The notes: generated by a model from the letters alone, not told the origin. Shown: positions 9,119 through 17,797, counted from the first letter of the stretch. The stretch is 64,000 nucleotides of DNA from Promethearchaeota archaeon (GCA_016839585.1 JAEOTZ010000023.1:29370-93369); one strand, 5' to 3'. A program made the numbers and translations.

Positions 9119-9397
9119 TTATTTCTCTTTTCTTTTTTTTTTTAACTTTTTTTTTGATTCTGAGATTTTAAATCTTAATTTAGCAATTTCTTCATCTTTT
9201 GTTTTAATAATTTCTTTTAATTCATTTATTATTAATCGCTGCTTGTCCACTTTATCCTGCAAATCTTTTACTAAAGCATTAAGAGGAGATTTAGATTTTA
9301 AATCTTCTATTCTAATAACAGATGAAGTTGGTTTTATATTAGTTAATTTTTCAAAATGTTGTTGAAGCTCTATGTTTTCTTTTCTTAAAAAACTCAT
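9119..9397 (-). CDS. Coiled-coil protein
   Basis: The 92-residue product is almost entirely a charged coiled coil (for example LVKDLQDKVDKQRLIINELK) and ends in a very lysine-rich tail encoded by long A runs. The stop codon at 9119-9121 is followed, in the same frame, by codons for a zinc-finger-like CSACGYESPPYNL segment up to 9035. The complete protein may therefore once have been a coiled coil with a C-terminal zinc hook. It is divergent from the next gene (29-base gap). Confidence 0.6.
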   Translation of the reverse strand: MSFLRKENIELQQHFEKLTNIKPTSSVIRIEDLKSKSPLNALVKDLQDKVDKQRLIINELKEIIKTKDEEIAKLRFKISESKKKLKKKRKEK

Positions 9398-9426
9398 TTA
9401 ATCTTTCAATATTAGGTCTGATTCTA

Positions 9427-10092
9427 ATGTTAATTAGTTCAAGCGGAATTTTCATTGTCATGCCCTTAATGGCTTATTTACGTGATTCTATTTTACCAAA
9501 AAAATATCCAAATATAACAGATCCTGAAGGGATCATAATGCTAAAGGAATTATTAGAAATGAAAGAGGTAAAAGATTATACACGGTATTTACATTATGCA
9601 AAGCACAAGAATGTTCTTAAAATCGCCCATAGAATTGAAAAGAAATTTAATATAAAGCTTCATTATAAATGGGGAAGACTAGCAGGAGAAATAAAAAATG
9701 GAATAGATGATAAAATCAGTGAGATACTAGGGTATAAAAACTATAAAGATTATTGGGAAAATCATGGAATTCTAAAGAGTTTTTGCCCCGTTGAAGTGGA
9801 ATATGACTTCTCGAAAAACTCCAGCCTCCCCATTAAAAAAGTATATCCTTACAGAAAGAAAAGATATAAACCTGAAGCTTTAGAAGATCCTAGATTATTT
9901 AAAAAAGAAATGGAGTTAATAAAGATAGATAAAATTGCATCAAAATATTATAAAAAAGGTAAATATAAAGAAGCTTTAAAATGGTATGAATTAAAACTGA
10001 ATGTTCTGCTGGAAATTAGAGAACTTGAGCATCCTGATGTTCTAAAACTTAAAGAAAAAATTGAAAATCTAAAAATGCATGAGGATCTTTAG
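9427..10092 (+). CDS. Hypothetical protein with C-terminal TPR-like hairpin
   Basis: The 221-residue product begins with a short hydrophobic segment (LISSSGIFIVMPLMAYL), followed by a basic helical region. A C-terminal hairpin KYYKKGKYKEALKWYELKLN has the TPR/MIT-like pattern (GxYxxAxxxY). I do not recognise the family. Homologous-looking segments such as YLHYAKHKNVLKIAHRIEKK suggest a helical, possibly nucleic-acid-associated protein, but no catalytic motif is seen. Confidence 0.55.
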   Translation: MLISSSGIFIVMPLMAYLRDSILPKKYPNITDPEGIIMLKELLEMKEVKDYTRYLHYAKHKNVLKIAHRIEKKFNIKLHYKWGRLAGEIKNGIDDKISEILGYKNYKDYWENHGILKSFCPVEVEYDFSKNSSLPIKKVYPYRKKRYKPEALEDPRLFKKEMELIKIDKIASKYYKKGKYKEALKWYELKLNVLLEIRELEHPDVLKLKEKIENLKMHEDL

Positions 10093-10191
10093 CGTAAAGT
10101 ATGCAGCATACAATATTCAATGGTTATATTATTCAAAATTAGAATAAACATTTTAATCACTCATGAACATATTCTATCTCATTTCTTCTTT

Positions 10192-11169
10192 TTATGAGAC
10201 ATTAATTTGGTTTAAAGCATTTTCGCTTATTTTCTGGTATATGCTATTCTTTAAGTTAATAGTTCCCTCATATCCCTTATATAAATCAATCTCTTTAATA
10301 TCCGAATTTTCGATGAATGTATCCTGACAAGATCCAAATTTTAAAAACTTCACTGTATTAGATATTATTCTTATATCTGAACAAAATTTTAGATGAAATG
10401 ATTTTGAAAAAGTACAATCTTCAAGAATCACATGTTTACTGTCAAATAATTTTATTTTTTTCAAAGTTAGGTTTTTAAAAATAACATAATACCTATTATG
10501 ATACAACGTTAAATCTTTTAATTTTGCTTTTTTTATATTGGGATTATCAATTACAATAGGATCTTTTTTTGTTCCACTTCCTCTACACTCAATATCCTTT
10601 AAAATATTTCCATATAATGAACTAAATGTAGATACAGCAAATGAATCTGTTGTTTTCTTTAAAGGTTTTTGAATTTCTAAGATCTCTTCAATCCAAGGGT
10701 GATCAATATTCTCAAGATAATTTCCCCTACTTAAATTATCTGAATCAAAAAATAAATCCCAATAACAGTTTTTAAATTTGTTATTATAGCATTTATATAA
10801 TTTAAATTCCGTATCGAATCTTGAGTCTTTTAATAGACAGTTCCGACATTCGATCAGATTAATGAAATTACTTTCACAGTTGTCAATCGTTATATCAGTA
10901 CAATTATAGAAAAATAAAGATCGGAGGATACAGTTTTTCATATAAATATTTTTACAGTACCCTAATACTATAGAATTAAGGTGACAATTTTCAATAATTA
11001 TAAACCTTTTAGATTCCAATATTTCAAAATCATTAGGGATACTCGATGAAGAATCAATTATAAATGGATCTTCTTTAACACCTGTACCTCTGCATTCCAC
11101 CTCAAATTCTTCAAATCTTAAAGGTTCTCCACTCCTTTTATATATGCCTTTCCTTAATTTAATTTTCAT
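10192..11169 (-). CDS. Right-handed beta-helix repeat protein (paralog A)
   Basis: The 325-residue protein has the short repeating strand-turn pattern of parallel beta-helix proteins (IENCHLNSIVLGYCKNIYMK and similar, each coil ending in NC or DC). Two copies of a signature, CRGTGVKEDPFIIDSS near residue 30 and CRGSGTKKDPIVIDNP near residue 195, show an internal duplication of a lead-in strand plus helix. It lacks a signal peptide and membrane helix. The same architecture and the C-terminal block LKFGSCQDTFIENSDIKEID recur in the neighbouring gene 11854-12891. The function is unknown; beta-helices often bind glycans or act as structural ladders. Confidence 0.75.
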   Translation of the reverse strand: MKIKLRKGIYKRSGEPLRFEEFEVECRGTGVKEDPFIIDSSSSIPNDFEILESKRFIIIENCHLNSIVLGYCKNIYMKNCILRSLFFYNCTDITIDNCESNFINLIECRNCLLKDSRFDTEFKLYKCYNNKFKNCYWDLFFDSDNLSRGNYLENIDHPWIEEILEIQKPLKKTTDSFAVSTFSSLYGNILKDIECRGSGTKKDPIVIDNPNIKKAKLKDLTLYHNRYYVIFKNLTLKKIKLFDSKHVILEDCTFSKSFHLKFCSDIRIISNTVKFLKFGSCQDTFIENSDIKEIDLYKGYEGTINLKNSIYQKISENALNQINVS

Positions 11170-11281
11170 AATGGATTCTATTCTTTACACTTTTAATTTT
11201 CTTTTACTATAAGAACTTTTAATTCTTGAATTAATTTTATTTTTACTAATTAATCAAAGAAAAGTAGTAAAATTAGAAAAA

Positions 11282-11289
11282 AATATAAA
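11282..11289 (+). promoter_or_regulatory. TATA-like element upstream of tRNA-Trp
   Basis: An A-rich tract followed by AATATAAA lies about 33-40 bases before the mature 5' end of the tRNA gene, roughly where an archaeal BRE/TATA would be expected. The assignment rests on position and composition only. Confidence 0.4.
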
Positions 11290-11321
11290 TTTCATACATT
11301 CTTTATCAAATTAATCTCTAT

Positions 11322-11487
11322 GGGGACTTGGTGTAGCCCGGTAGATTGTGAAGCGATTGTGGCTTCAATTCCGAACACAGCAGGCTCCAGATCCTACAAG
11401 CAAAAGCTGTTCCGTGGACACCTGTCGGTCGGGGGTTCAATATGGTGCGCCTGCATCGCGCTCCATGATCACATCCCTCAGTCCCCA
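11322..11487 (+). tRNA. tRNA-Trp (CCA) with three introns
   Basis: The acceptor arms GGGGACT (11322-11328) and AGTCCCC (11480-11486) pair perfectly; the discriminator is A at 11487 and CCA is not encoded. A full cloverleaf forms only if three segments are removed. The D stem is GTGT/ACAC with about 29 nt inserted (11346-11374). The anticodon stem is GCAGG/CCTGT around CTCCAGA (anticodon CCA at 11387-11389) with about 29 nt at the canonical 37/38 site (11391-11419). The T stem is GGGGG/CCCTC around TTCAAAT with about 32 nt inside the T-loop (11441-11472). The first and third inserts contain their own hairpins (GAAGC/GCTTC; ATGGTGCG with CGCTCCAT). The spliced length is 76 nt. Boundaries can slide by one base where flanks repeat. 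Splicing would use the BHB endonuclease. Confidence 0.88.
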
Positions 11488-11654
11488 TTCTTTTTCCATT
11501 TATAATTTGAGAATTTACCATTGAATTAGAATTGATTTATTTTTGGGGATTTTATAGTCCTAATATTCTATAGATAAGCTATAACTACTCAACTGGTATT
11601 TTTAACTATCAAATTTAGTTGAGTTTAAAAAATTTATAGTAAAACAACAATTAT

Positions 11655-11867
11655 ATGTTTATTATTCAGATTTTTTTCATTTTAACTCTTTTATTAGTTC
11701 TTCTTACTGGAATCTTCTTTGTATTCAAGAAGAAAGAATATAAAGCAAGAAAATTAAAACTTATTATTATTTTTTTAATGTTTATCTCTCTATTAGAGTT
11801 TTTTTTGAATTTAGATAAATATATTTCTTCAGAATTTCTCAGAAAGTATGTATCTAAACAATTTTAA
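11655..11867 (+). CDS. Small two-helix membrane protein
   Basis: A 70-codon frame encodes two hydrophobic helices (IIQIFFILTLLLVLLTGIFF and LIIIFLMFISLLEFFL) joined by a basic loop (KKKEYKARKLK), a plausible small hairpin membrane protein. Its last 14 bases overlap the 3' end of the convergent beta-helix gene. It has no recognised family, and the prediction rests on the coherent topology alone. Confidence 0.45.
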   Translation: MFIIQIFFILTLLLVLLTGIFFVFKKKEYKARKLKLIIIFLMFISLLEFFLNLDKYISSEFLRKYVSKQF

Positions 11868-12891
11868 TCGCTGGTATTGATTCCTTTTTTATCTTTTTGT
11901 AGGTACAATTTCTTAAAGTGATGGGTTCTCCGAAACTTTGATACATATCAATTATTTTAATTTTTGAACCTTCCGGTATATATCCTTTATATATTTCAAT
12001 CTCTTGAATATCTGAATTTGCGATGATGGTGTCTTGGCATGCACCAAATTTTAACTTCTTAATGAACGCAAAGTTTATTTTTATATCCGCACAGAATTTT
12101 AACAAGCACAATTTTGAGATATTACAATTTTCCAGAGTTATGTGCTTTGTATCGTACAACTTTAAGAATTTCAAATCAAAGTTCTTAAAGATAACATAGT
12201 CTCTTTTACAAAATAGTTCTATTTCTCTCACATCCAGATCTTTTAACTTATGATTATCTATTATGTACGGGTTCTCTTTAGTGCCAGATCCAATGCACTC
12301 AACTTCTACAATAGATGAGCGTGCATTTATTGAATAGGAACATTTGCTTTTTAAACCTGGTTTTTTAATTTCCTCAAATGCATCTTTAGTTGGATTAAAC
12401 AGAGTCCCGCTAAAATCACAATTTTCGAATTTGTTTTCCCTACAATATTTTTCATGAACAGTAAAAAAATTCCAAAATTCACAATTTATAAATGTATTAT
12501 GAGAGCACTTGTATAAACGAATTAGTTCCTCAGTTACGGAATCTTTCACCAAACAATTTTGATTACCAAACCATCTTAGAAAATAAATACGAGAATCCTC
12601 AATGGTTAAATAGTTACAATCCACCATCATCAAAGAGGTAAACCTACAATTTTTCATTACAATATTTTTGGTGTGTCTTAGAGTTAACAACTTTATATCT
12701 AGATCTTTTATGACAATATAAAGTTCTGATTCAACAATATCAATATTTCCTTCCGGAAAAATCGATGAGGAGTCAATGGTAGCGGGATCATCCTTAGTTC
12801 CAGAACCTTTGCATTCTATTTCAAATTCTTCAAATTTTGTCGGTTCACCTGTCCTAAAACTATAACTTCCATTTCTTACTTTAATAATCAT
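11854..12891 (-). CDS. Right-handed beta-helix repeat protein (paralog B)
   Basis: The 345-residue protein is a close structural paralog of the gene at 10192-11169. It has the same N-terminal start with GEPTKFEEFEIECKGSGTKD, an internal second signature CIGSGTKENPYIIDNHKLKD, and the C-terminal block LKFGACQDTIIANSDIQEIE followed by YKGY. Between these lie beta-helix coils with regularly spaced NC and DC steps. It is not exported by any signal I can see. The pair probably arose by gene duplication around the tRNA-Trp gene. Confidence 0.75.
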   Translation of the reverse strand: MIIKVRNGSYSFRTGEPTKFEEFEIECKGSGTKDDPATIDSSSIFPEGNIDIVESELYIVIKDLDIKLLTLRHTKNIVMKNCRFTSLMMVDCNYLTIEDSRIYFLRWFGNQNCLVKDSVTEELIRLYKCSHNTFINCEFWNFFTVHEKYCRENKFENCDFSGTLFNPTKDAFEEIKKPGLKSKCSYSINARSSIVEVECIGSGTKENPYIIDNHKLKDLDVREIELFCKRDYVIFKNFDLKFLKLYDTKHITLENCNISKLCLLKFCADIKINFAFIKKLKFGACQDTIIANSDIQEIEIYKGYIPEGSKIKIIDMYQSFGEPITLRNCTYKKIKKESIPAIKIV

Positions 12892-13022
12892 TTAAATCAC
12901 TCCTCAATTGAGATTTTTTAATTATAAAAGAGCTGTGTTTATTTTTTTATAATCTGTAATTATTGTTATTTCAATAAGTTATTATATGCATAAATTATTG
13001 ATAAATTTGTATATGTGTATTT

Positions 13023-13445
13023 CTAAACCGTCTTTTTTTTGTTTTTTCTATCATATAACCATTGTCCAATATGAGCAGTGCTGATTATAGAAACTTGAAT
13101 TATCAAATATAGTCCGAGATATATCGTTTTAGGAGAATTTGCGAGAAAAACGATTAAAAATCCAATTATGAGCAAATTTATTATTATCCAAGTAAATCCT
13201 GTATTTTCAATAGTAATTTTTCTATAGAGTTTCTTAAACTGAGTAGTATAATAATATAATAAAATGATTAGTAAACCTAAACCTACAATGAAAAAATAAA
13301 TTCCAAAAAACAAAACAATGAAAATTTTAGATAAAGATACTCCATAGGTAGTTATTGAGGCACTAAAGCAAATTAAACTCAATAGAAAAAAGAAAACCAT
13401 GAAAAGGTAAAAATTGCGACAAAATTTCCTTTTAGCAAATAACAT
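13023..13445 (-). CDS. Four-helix membrane protein, unknown function
   Basis: The 140-residue product has four hydrophobic segments with a basic N-terminus (FAKRKFCRNFYLF) and basic C-terminus (YDRKNKKKTV), consistent with both ends inside the cell. No family is recognised. It lies 31 bases downstream of the next membrane-protein gene on the same strand, so the three genes 13023-14647 may form an operon. Confidence 0.6.
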   Translation of the reverse strand: MLFAKRKFCRNFYLFMVFFFLLSLICFSASITTYGVSLSKIFIVLFFGIYFFIVGLGLLIILLYYYTTQFKKLYRKITIENTGFTWIIINLLIIGFLIVFLANSPKTIYLGLYLIIQVSIISTAHIGQWLYDRKNKKKTV

Positions 13446-13476
13446 TTTCTTTTTTTTTCCCTTTTATCTTCTTCAA

Positions 13477-14007
13477 TCAATCAGTTCTTTTTTTTATTAA
13501 GATGTCATATAGATCAGGGATTTTATCACTTACTAATCCCCCTAATAAAGCAAAAATACCTGTAAAAAAAAGGAAAATACACGGAATTAACTCCTTGAAA
13601 GTAAGCAAATTACTATAAAATAATTCAAAAAATAATAAAACTCCATTAAATAAACCATAACTTATTCCTATAATAAGTCCTGTCTCTCGAGGATTAAATT
13701 TATTACTGATAGAACTTCTTAATCTTTTTCCGATATATATTAAATGTAAAGCAAATAATAACCGCCAGCTGAGATATAACATAATAGGTGAGAATGCTAG
13801 GGCGTAATATATTCCATTTATAAAAGTAGAAATAGCAGATATAAAAAGAAATGCAATACTAACTGAAAAAAAGAATAAAGCGATTTTTGTTCTTTTTTTA
13901 TTTAATTTACTTTTTGTTCTTTTTTTGTATAAAGTTTCAGCACGGTACATTTTATCTATTTTGGATTCAATATGTTGATTTAATGCTCTTCTATATGCTG
14001 CTTTCAT
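13477..14007 (-). CDS. Membrane protein with YRRAL N-terminal signature (A)
   Basis: The 176-residue product begins MKAAYRRALNQHIESKIDKM and is followed by about four membrane helices. The amphipathic N-terminal motif K-A-x-Y-R-R-A-L-x-Q-x-I-E-S recurs at the start of the next gene upstream, although the membrane parts differ. It is located 28 bases downstream of that gene. The function is unknown; the shared head may be a membrane-targeting or partner-binding peptide. Confidence 0.6.
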   Translation of the reverse strand: MKAAYRRALNQHIESKIDKMYRAETLYKKRTKSKLNKKRTKIALFFFSVSIAFLFISAISTFINGIYYALAFSPIMLYLSWRLLFALHLIYIGKRLRSSISNKFNPRETGLIIGISYGLFNGVLLFFELFYSNLLTFKELIPCIFLFFTGIFALLGGLVSDKIPDLYDILIKKRTD

Positions 14008-14035
14008 ATTAATTTAATTTTTTTCGAATTAATTA

Positions 14036-14647
14036 CTAATTATATTTACAATATTTACCCATAAATCTGGCAATATTCCATCCAATCCTTGTACAAGCTT
14101 CTCTTTTTCCCCTGTATATCGTAAATTTTTTAGTTGTATTTAAGACAAAAGATAATTTATAAATAGGATCATCTATGTATCTATGATCTTTTTTGACAAT
14201 AAGTGATTTTATATCATCAAATTTGAAGGTACTTGATTTTTTTTTATGAGTAAAGGATTTATGAAATTTAATTATTTGAGTTAATTTATCAATTGTTAAT
14301 TCTCGTTTTTGTTTTTTATAATACAAGTAATTTCCTATTAAAGGTAAGAAATATAGAAGAAAAGAAAACGAGAAAATTATAAGTAATGATAAGAAACTTA
14401 TCGAAAAACCTGATATAATTGAAAGTGAAAATAATGAAATAGTAAAAATTCCTGTAATAAGAATTACACGATCTCTATAAAGTCGTGAAAGATCAGATAA
14501 AACATATAATATCTTTAATTTATCCTTTTGTTTTAGTATGGAACAATCTTGTATAATCTTCTCATAGCGAAGAGTTTTAGGTATTGAATCCGATTCAATT
14601 TGTTGTTTTAATGCCCGCCGATACGAGGCTTTCATTTTATCGTACAT
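14036..14647 (-). CDS. Membrane protein with YRRAL N-terminal signature (B)
   Basis: The 203-residue product begins MYDKMKASYRRALKQQIESD, sharing the head of its downstream neighbour. Two membrane helices follow (about 61-100), then a basic cytoplasmic C-terminal domain with a PH-like look (IKSLIVKKDHRYIDDPIYKL, then FTIYRGKREACTR). The C-terminal domain fold is a guess from strand pattern. It is first gene of the three-gene membrane-protein group. Confidence 0.6.
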   Translation of the reverse strand: MYDKMKASYRRALKQQIESDSIPKTLRYEKIIQDCSILKQKDKLKILYVLSDLSRLYRDRVILITGIFTISLFSLSIISGFSISFLSLLIIFSFSFLLYFLPLIGNYLYYKKQKRELTIDKLTQIIKFHKSFTHKKKSSTFKFDDIKSLIVKKDHRYIDDPIYKLSFVLNTTKKFTIYRGKREACTRIGWNIARFMGKYCKYN

Positions 14648-14777
14648 TTATAAAATCTTTATATATTTATATATATTTACATATATTCATATATACTAGA
14701 TTATTTAAATGTAGTGATAATCAGCTCAAATAGAAAGATTTTGTAAGATCTATTATCTTAAATTTCCATTATTAAAC

Positions 14778-15161
14778 TTATTTAATCTTATGGGAGAGTT
14801 TGTGGACGATCCACCATTTATTATTGATTTTCATCAGGTTAAAATAGTCAATATATCCAACTTCCTCGCATTCAATCTTGAGCTTAACGGCAGCATTATT
14901 ACCTGTAACATCAACGTTGTAAAATTCAGTCATCCAGTTTAAGTTTATGTTTGCTTTTTCTGGGTCGTACCATGATAAATATTCTGCTTTATCAACTATT
15001 TTCAGTTGATTATTTTGATCAAACAGAAAAAATTTCCATTCATCATGCAAAATATTTTTATATAGTTCAGGATCACTTCTAACGTGGCCTTCATGGTAGT
15101 AATCCATAATAACTTTTTTTATAGTTTCTATTTCAGATTCTTCACTACTTTCATTCGACAT
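14778..15161 (-). CDS. NTF2-like/SnoaL-like (lumazine-binding-type) domain protein
   Basis: The 127-residue protein has the pattern of the NTF2-like cone fold. An N-terminal helix (ETIKKVIMDYYHEGHVRSDP) is followed by ILHDEWKFFLFD, a Y/W-rich middle, and terminal strands VKLKIECEEVGYIDYFNLMK and KWWIVHKLSHK. This matches the putative lumazine-binding/DUF4440-like small proteins, many of which bind small hydrophobic ligands or act as isomerases. No catalytic residues can be assigned. It has its own transcription unit. Confidence 0.75.
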   Translation of the reverse strand: MSNESSEESEIETIKKVIMDYYHEGHVRSDPELYKNILHDEWKFFLFDQNNQLKIVDKAEYLSWYDPEKANINLNWMTEFYNVDVTGNNAAVKLKIECEEVGYIDYFNLMKINNKWWIVHKLSHKIK

Positions 15162-15462
15162 TAATTCTTAAAAATTTCTATAATTCTTAACATTTATTAG
15201 AACAATTCAAAAAGAAGTTAAAAAAATCTAGTGAATGAGTAACCTCATTAGAAAAAAAATCAGATTTTGCATTTAATAAAATATGAAAATTAACCTTGTT
15301 TTCATATTTTTCATCTCTATCCATTAGATTTCTTTAATAATCTTGCTCATGTCATCTAAAATTAAAGATCTTAATGAAAACTGATTATATATTGTCGATT
15401 TATTTTTTTTTTATTTTTGAAAGAAATTGAAAGAAAAAAAAGTAAAAAATTAAAAAAAAATT
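15162..15462. other. Intergenic stretch without recognised features
   Basis: This is about 300 bases of highly AT-rich sequence between two minus-strand genes. It contains runs of A and T and no convincing frame or RNA structure. It probably holds the promoter of the gene at 14778-15161 and the terminator region of nothing else, since both neighbours point left. Confidence 0.4.
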
Positions 15463-16212
15463 TTAGCTAATTTCTGTACCACATAAAGCGCAAAAATTTC
15501 CTAACGCAGATAATTTTACTCCACAATTTGGGCAAAATTTGATTTTTCGTTCAAGGTTGTTTACTGGTTGAGGTTTAGGTAAGGCTGTTTGCAGTTCTGA
15601 AGATTCTGGAGCGTCATAAGTCGATAATTTGTTTAATGTTGCGAGCATAAAATATCCTTTCACTTGATAGATAAAGCCGATGATTGCCGGGACGATTAAA
15701 AACCATAATGAGCTTAAGAGCGTACCTGTTTTTAGTTTATCGCACCCCTTAATTGCCTCTTCAGATATATCAGCTGGAAACATCTTAAAATTATTCTTAA
15801 AAAATATTTTCAGATTTTTCCACGCTTTCATTTCAGCTGCCACACCTACATATATTAACACTAACCCTGATATCATAAGAATTATAGGTAAATAGAGCGA
15901 GATATAGATAGGGAATGAGGTTGAGAAAAAGAAAAAGAAAAAAATGTTAACAACTCCGGTGATCAAGACGACCATACCACATATTCTTGATATAAATCCT
16001 CTGATGTATTTTGAGCGAAACTCATGTAACAATGAGTTATTTAAAGTGTAATTTGCCCTTTTAAGGCACCCCATCGCAATGAAAACAAAAATCATTGCTA
16101 TCAAACCAGCTATTCCTGCGGTGATGCTTACAATCGTTAAAATTGCAGCAACTCGAAAATATTTCCCACTTTCATGGAATTCTTTTCTAACACCTATATT
16201 TGACATTCTCAT
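15463..16212 (-). CDS. Membrane protein with C-terminal zinc ribbon
   Basis: The 249-residue product has about five membrane helices (for example VAAILTIVSITAGIAGLIAM and FISRICGMVVLITGVVNIFF). A short linker rich in P and Q leads to a terminal zinc ribbon KFCPNCGVKLSALGNFCALC. The membrane part resembles the archaeal DUF973-type proteins, but that is a weak impression. An ATG three codons in (MSNIG) is an alternative start. It belongs with the several membrane or soluble zinc-ribbon proteins of this window. Confidence 0.7.
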   Translation of the reverse strand: MRMSNIGVRKEFHESGKYFRVAAILTIVSITAGIAGLIAMIFVFIAMGCLKRANYTLNNSLLHEFRSKYIRGFISRICGMVVLITGVVNIFFFFFFSTSFPIYISLYLPIILMISGLVLIYVGVAAEMKAWKNLKIFFKNNFKMFPADISEEAIKGCDKLKTGTLLSSLWFLIVPAIIGFIYQVKGYFMLATLNKLSTYDAPESSELQTALPKPQPVNNLERKIKFCPNCGVKLSALGNFCALCGTEIS

Positions 16213-16436
16213 TTTCGCATTTTAATTTTTAGGTATTTAATATATTCATCTCAAAGATGATTGATTAATTAACGGGAGTCCATTAATTGCAAATAGAACA
16301 GATTGTTGCTTTTTGAAGAAGTAAATCTCAACTATGGAATTTTAATCAAATTAGATTTATAGATTATTACAGTAAAGTTATAATATACTTAAAAATCTCT
16401 AAAATTAAAAAAAAAATAACAAGAGAATAAGATCAC

Positions 16437-16823
16437 ATGATAGTAATTATAGCGGCAATTTTACTGATTATCTTGTTCATTATAATGAGTGTATTTCAAT
16501 TTTTACTCGTATTGGGTTTACCGTTAGGCCATTTAGCTTATGGAGGGAAGTATAAAAAACTCCCTAAAAAGTTAAGAATTATGAGCGTAGTCGCAATTGG
16601 GATTTTCATTTTTAGTTCAATAATCGTATTAGAACGAGTAGAACTAATAAAGATATTTAATAATCCTATGGTTTCTTTAGTTATAGTTTGGATATTAGCT
16701 GTTTATTTTACTCTTGGTGTGTTAATGAATATGATTTCAAGAAGTAAATGGGAAAAACGAATAATGACCCCTATTGCAATAGTTATTACATTATGTTGTT
16801 TTATAGTTGCAATCTTTGCTTAA
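16437..16823 (+). CDS. Conserved small membrane protein, four helices
   Basis: The 128-residue product contains four hydrophobic helices with a conserved-looking loop GLPLGHLAYGGKYKKLPKKL between the first and second. Proteins with this GxPxGxxAxGGxYxxLP pattern are found widely in bacteria and archaea as uncharacterised small membrane proteins. No transport or enzyme motif is visible. It is a monocistronic gene facing right. Confidence 0.7.
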   Translation: MIVIIAAILLIILFIIMSVFQFLLVLGLPLGHLAYGGKYKKLPKKLRIMSVVAIGIFIFSSIIVLERVELIKIFNNPMVSLVIVWILAVYFTLGVLMNMISRSKWEKRIMTPIAIVITLCCFIVAIFA

Positions 16824-16886
16824 AAGATAAATTGAAAATCAATTTCAGGGATTAAAGAAAAAGTTTTAGATGACAAAGTTTTCTAT

Positions 16887-17183
16887 TTAAGTATATGAAT
16901 AGAACTTAAATTGGATATTCTTTTTTTCAAGCCATTCTCTAAATTCTGTGTCGCTTTTAAAACTTTCTTTTATTAAATGTAATAAAACTTCAGGAATATT
17001 CTCTGATTTTACCGTTAACCAATATTCGTGATCATAATCTCCAAAAAATTCTTTTACTGATTGCCCAAAATCGTATCCTGAAAGGACTAGATCACCATTA
17101 TCATTTATTTCAGCAATAAGGCTATGAGTTTCGTTTTCTTTAGTTTTATAATCGTAAATTATAATTTTTTTCACGTGAATCAC
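16887..17183 (-). CDS. Small soluble hypothetical protein
   Basis: The 98-residue product has alternating strands and a C-terminal helix, with the segments LSGYDFGQSVKEFFGDYDHE and IKESFKSDTEFREWLEKKNI. Similar small proteins with a GxDxGxxVxxxxGxxDYEYWLTV pattern occur in scattered bacteria and archaea without known function. No active-site candidates are apparent. It is divergent from the VOC gene at 17324. Confidence 0.55.
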   Translation of the reverse strand: MIHVKKIIIYDYKTKENETHSLIAEINDNGDLVLSGYDFGQSVKEFFGDYDHEYWLTVKSENIPEVLLHLIKESFKSDTEFREWLEKKNIQFKFYSYT

Positions 17184-17323
17184 CCATTATATGGAGAGTT
17201 AATTCTTCTTTTTTTAATTATTATAGATATTTTGCTTTTTTGGATTATTTCTTTTTATATATTTTTTTATACTATTAATTCGAAATATATTTTATCAAAT
17301 CAATATATTATTATCGATTGAAA

Positions 17324-17797
17324 ATGGAAAAGAGTATGGGTATTGATCTAGGTAATCTGAAAATAAATCATATATGTTATATTTATAAGGATGTTGAAAA
17401 ACAAGCAAAAATTATGGAATCTCTTTTTAACATGCCAAAATTCATTTTTTCTGAAGATCTTGACCATCCAGCTAAATATCGGGGCAAGGATACAAAATTT
17501 TCTTTAAAATTAGGAATGAGTCGATGCTTCAATGTGCAAATCGAACTTTTTCAATGGATTGAAGGTGATTGTGTTTATAAAGAATTCATAGACGCTAAAA
17601 GAGAAGGAATTCATCATTTTGGTGTTCTTGTTGATAAATTACAGGATTATATTACTGAATTTCAAAATCAAGGTATAGAAGCATTACAAACTGGTACATT
17701 TCCACCTAGCCTAAAATATGCTTACATGAATACTGAGAAAATTTTTGGAGTAATAATAGAATTTATAGAAATAATTGAAAGGAAAAGAAGAAAATAA
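17324..17797 (+). CDS. VOC (glyoxalase/epimerase) superfamily protein
   Basis: The 157-residue product (ATG at 17324; a TTG two codons upstream is in frame) shows the paired beta-alpha-beta-beta-beta modules of the vicinal oxygen chelate fold. Candidate metal ligands are in their usual places: H in NHICYIYKDVE, E in VQIELFQW, H in GIHHFGVLVDK and E in VIIEFIEI. VOC enzymes include methylmalonyl-CoA epimerase, glyoxalase I and dioxygenases. The sequence is closest in style to epimerase/glyoxalase-type members, but the substrate cannot be decided. Confidence 0.8.
   Translation: MEKSMGIDLGNLKINHICYIYKDVEKQAKIMESLFNMPKFIFSEDLDHPAKYRGKDTKFSLKLGMSRCFNVQIELFQWIEGDCVYKEFIDAKREGIHHFGVLVDKLQDYITEFQNQGIEALQTGTFPPSLKYAYMNTEKIFGVIIEFIEIIERKRRK

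Noticed and set aside
11318..11521. Two 61-67-codon frames on both strands over the GC-richer island
   Set aside because: The island is fully explained by the intron-containing tRNA-Trp, and the frames have no protein-like features.
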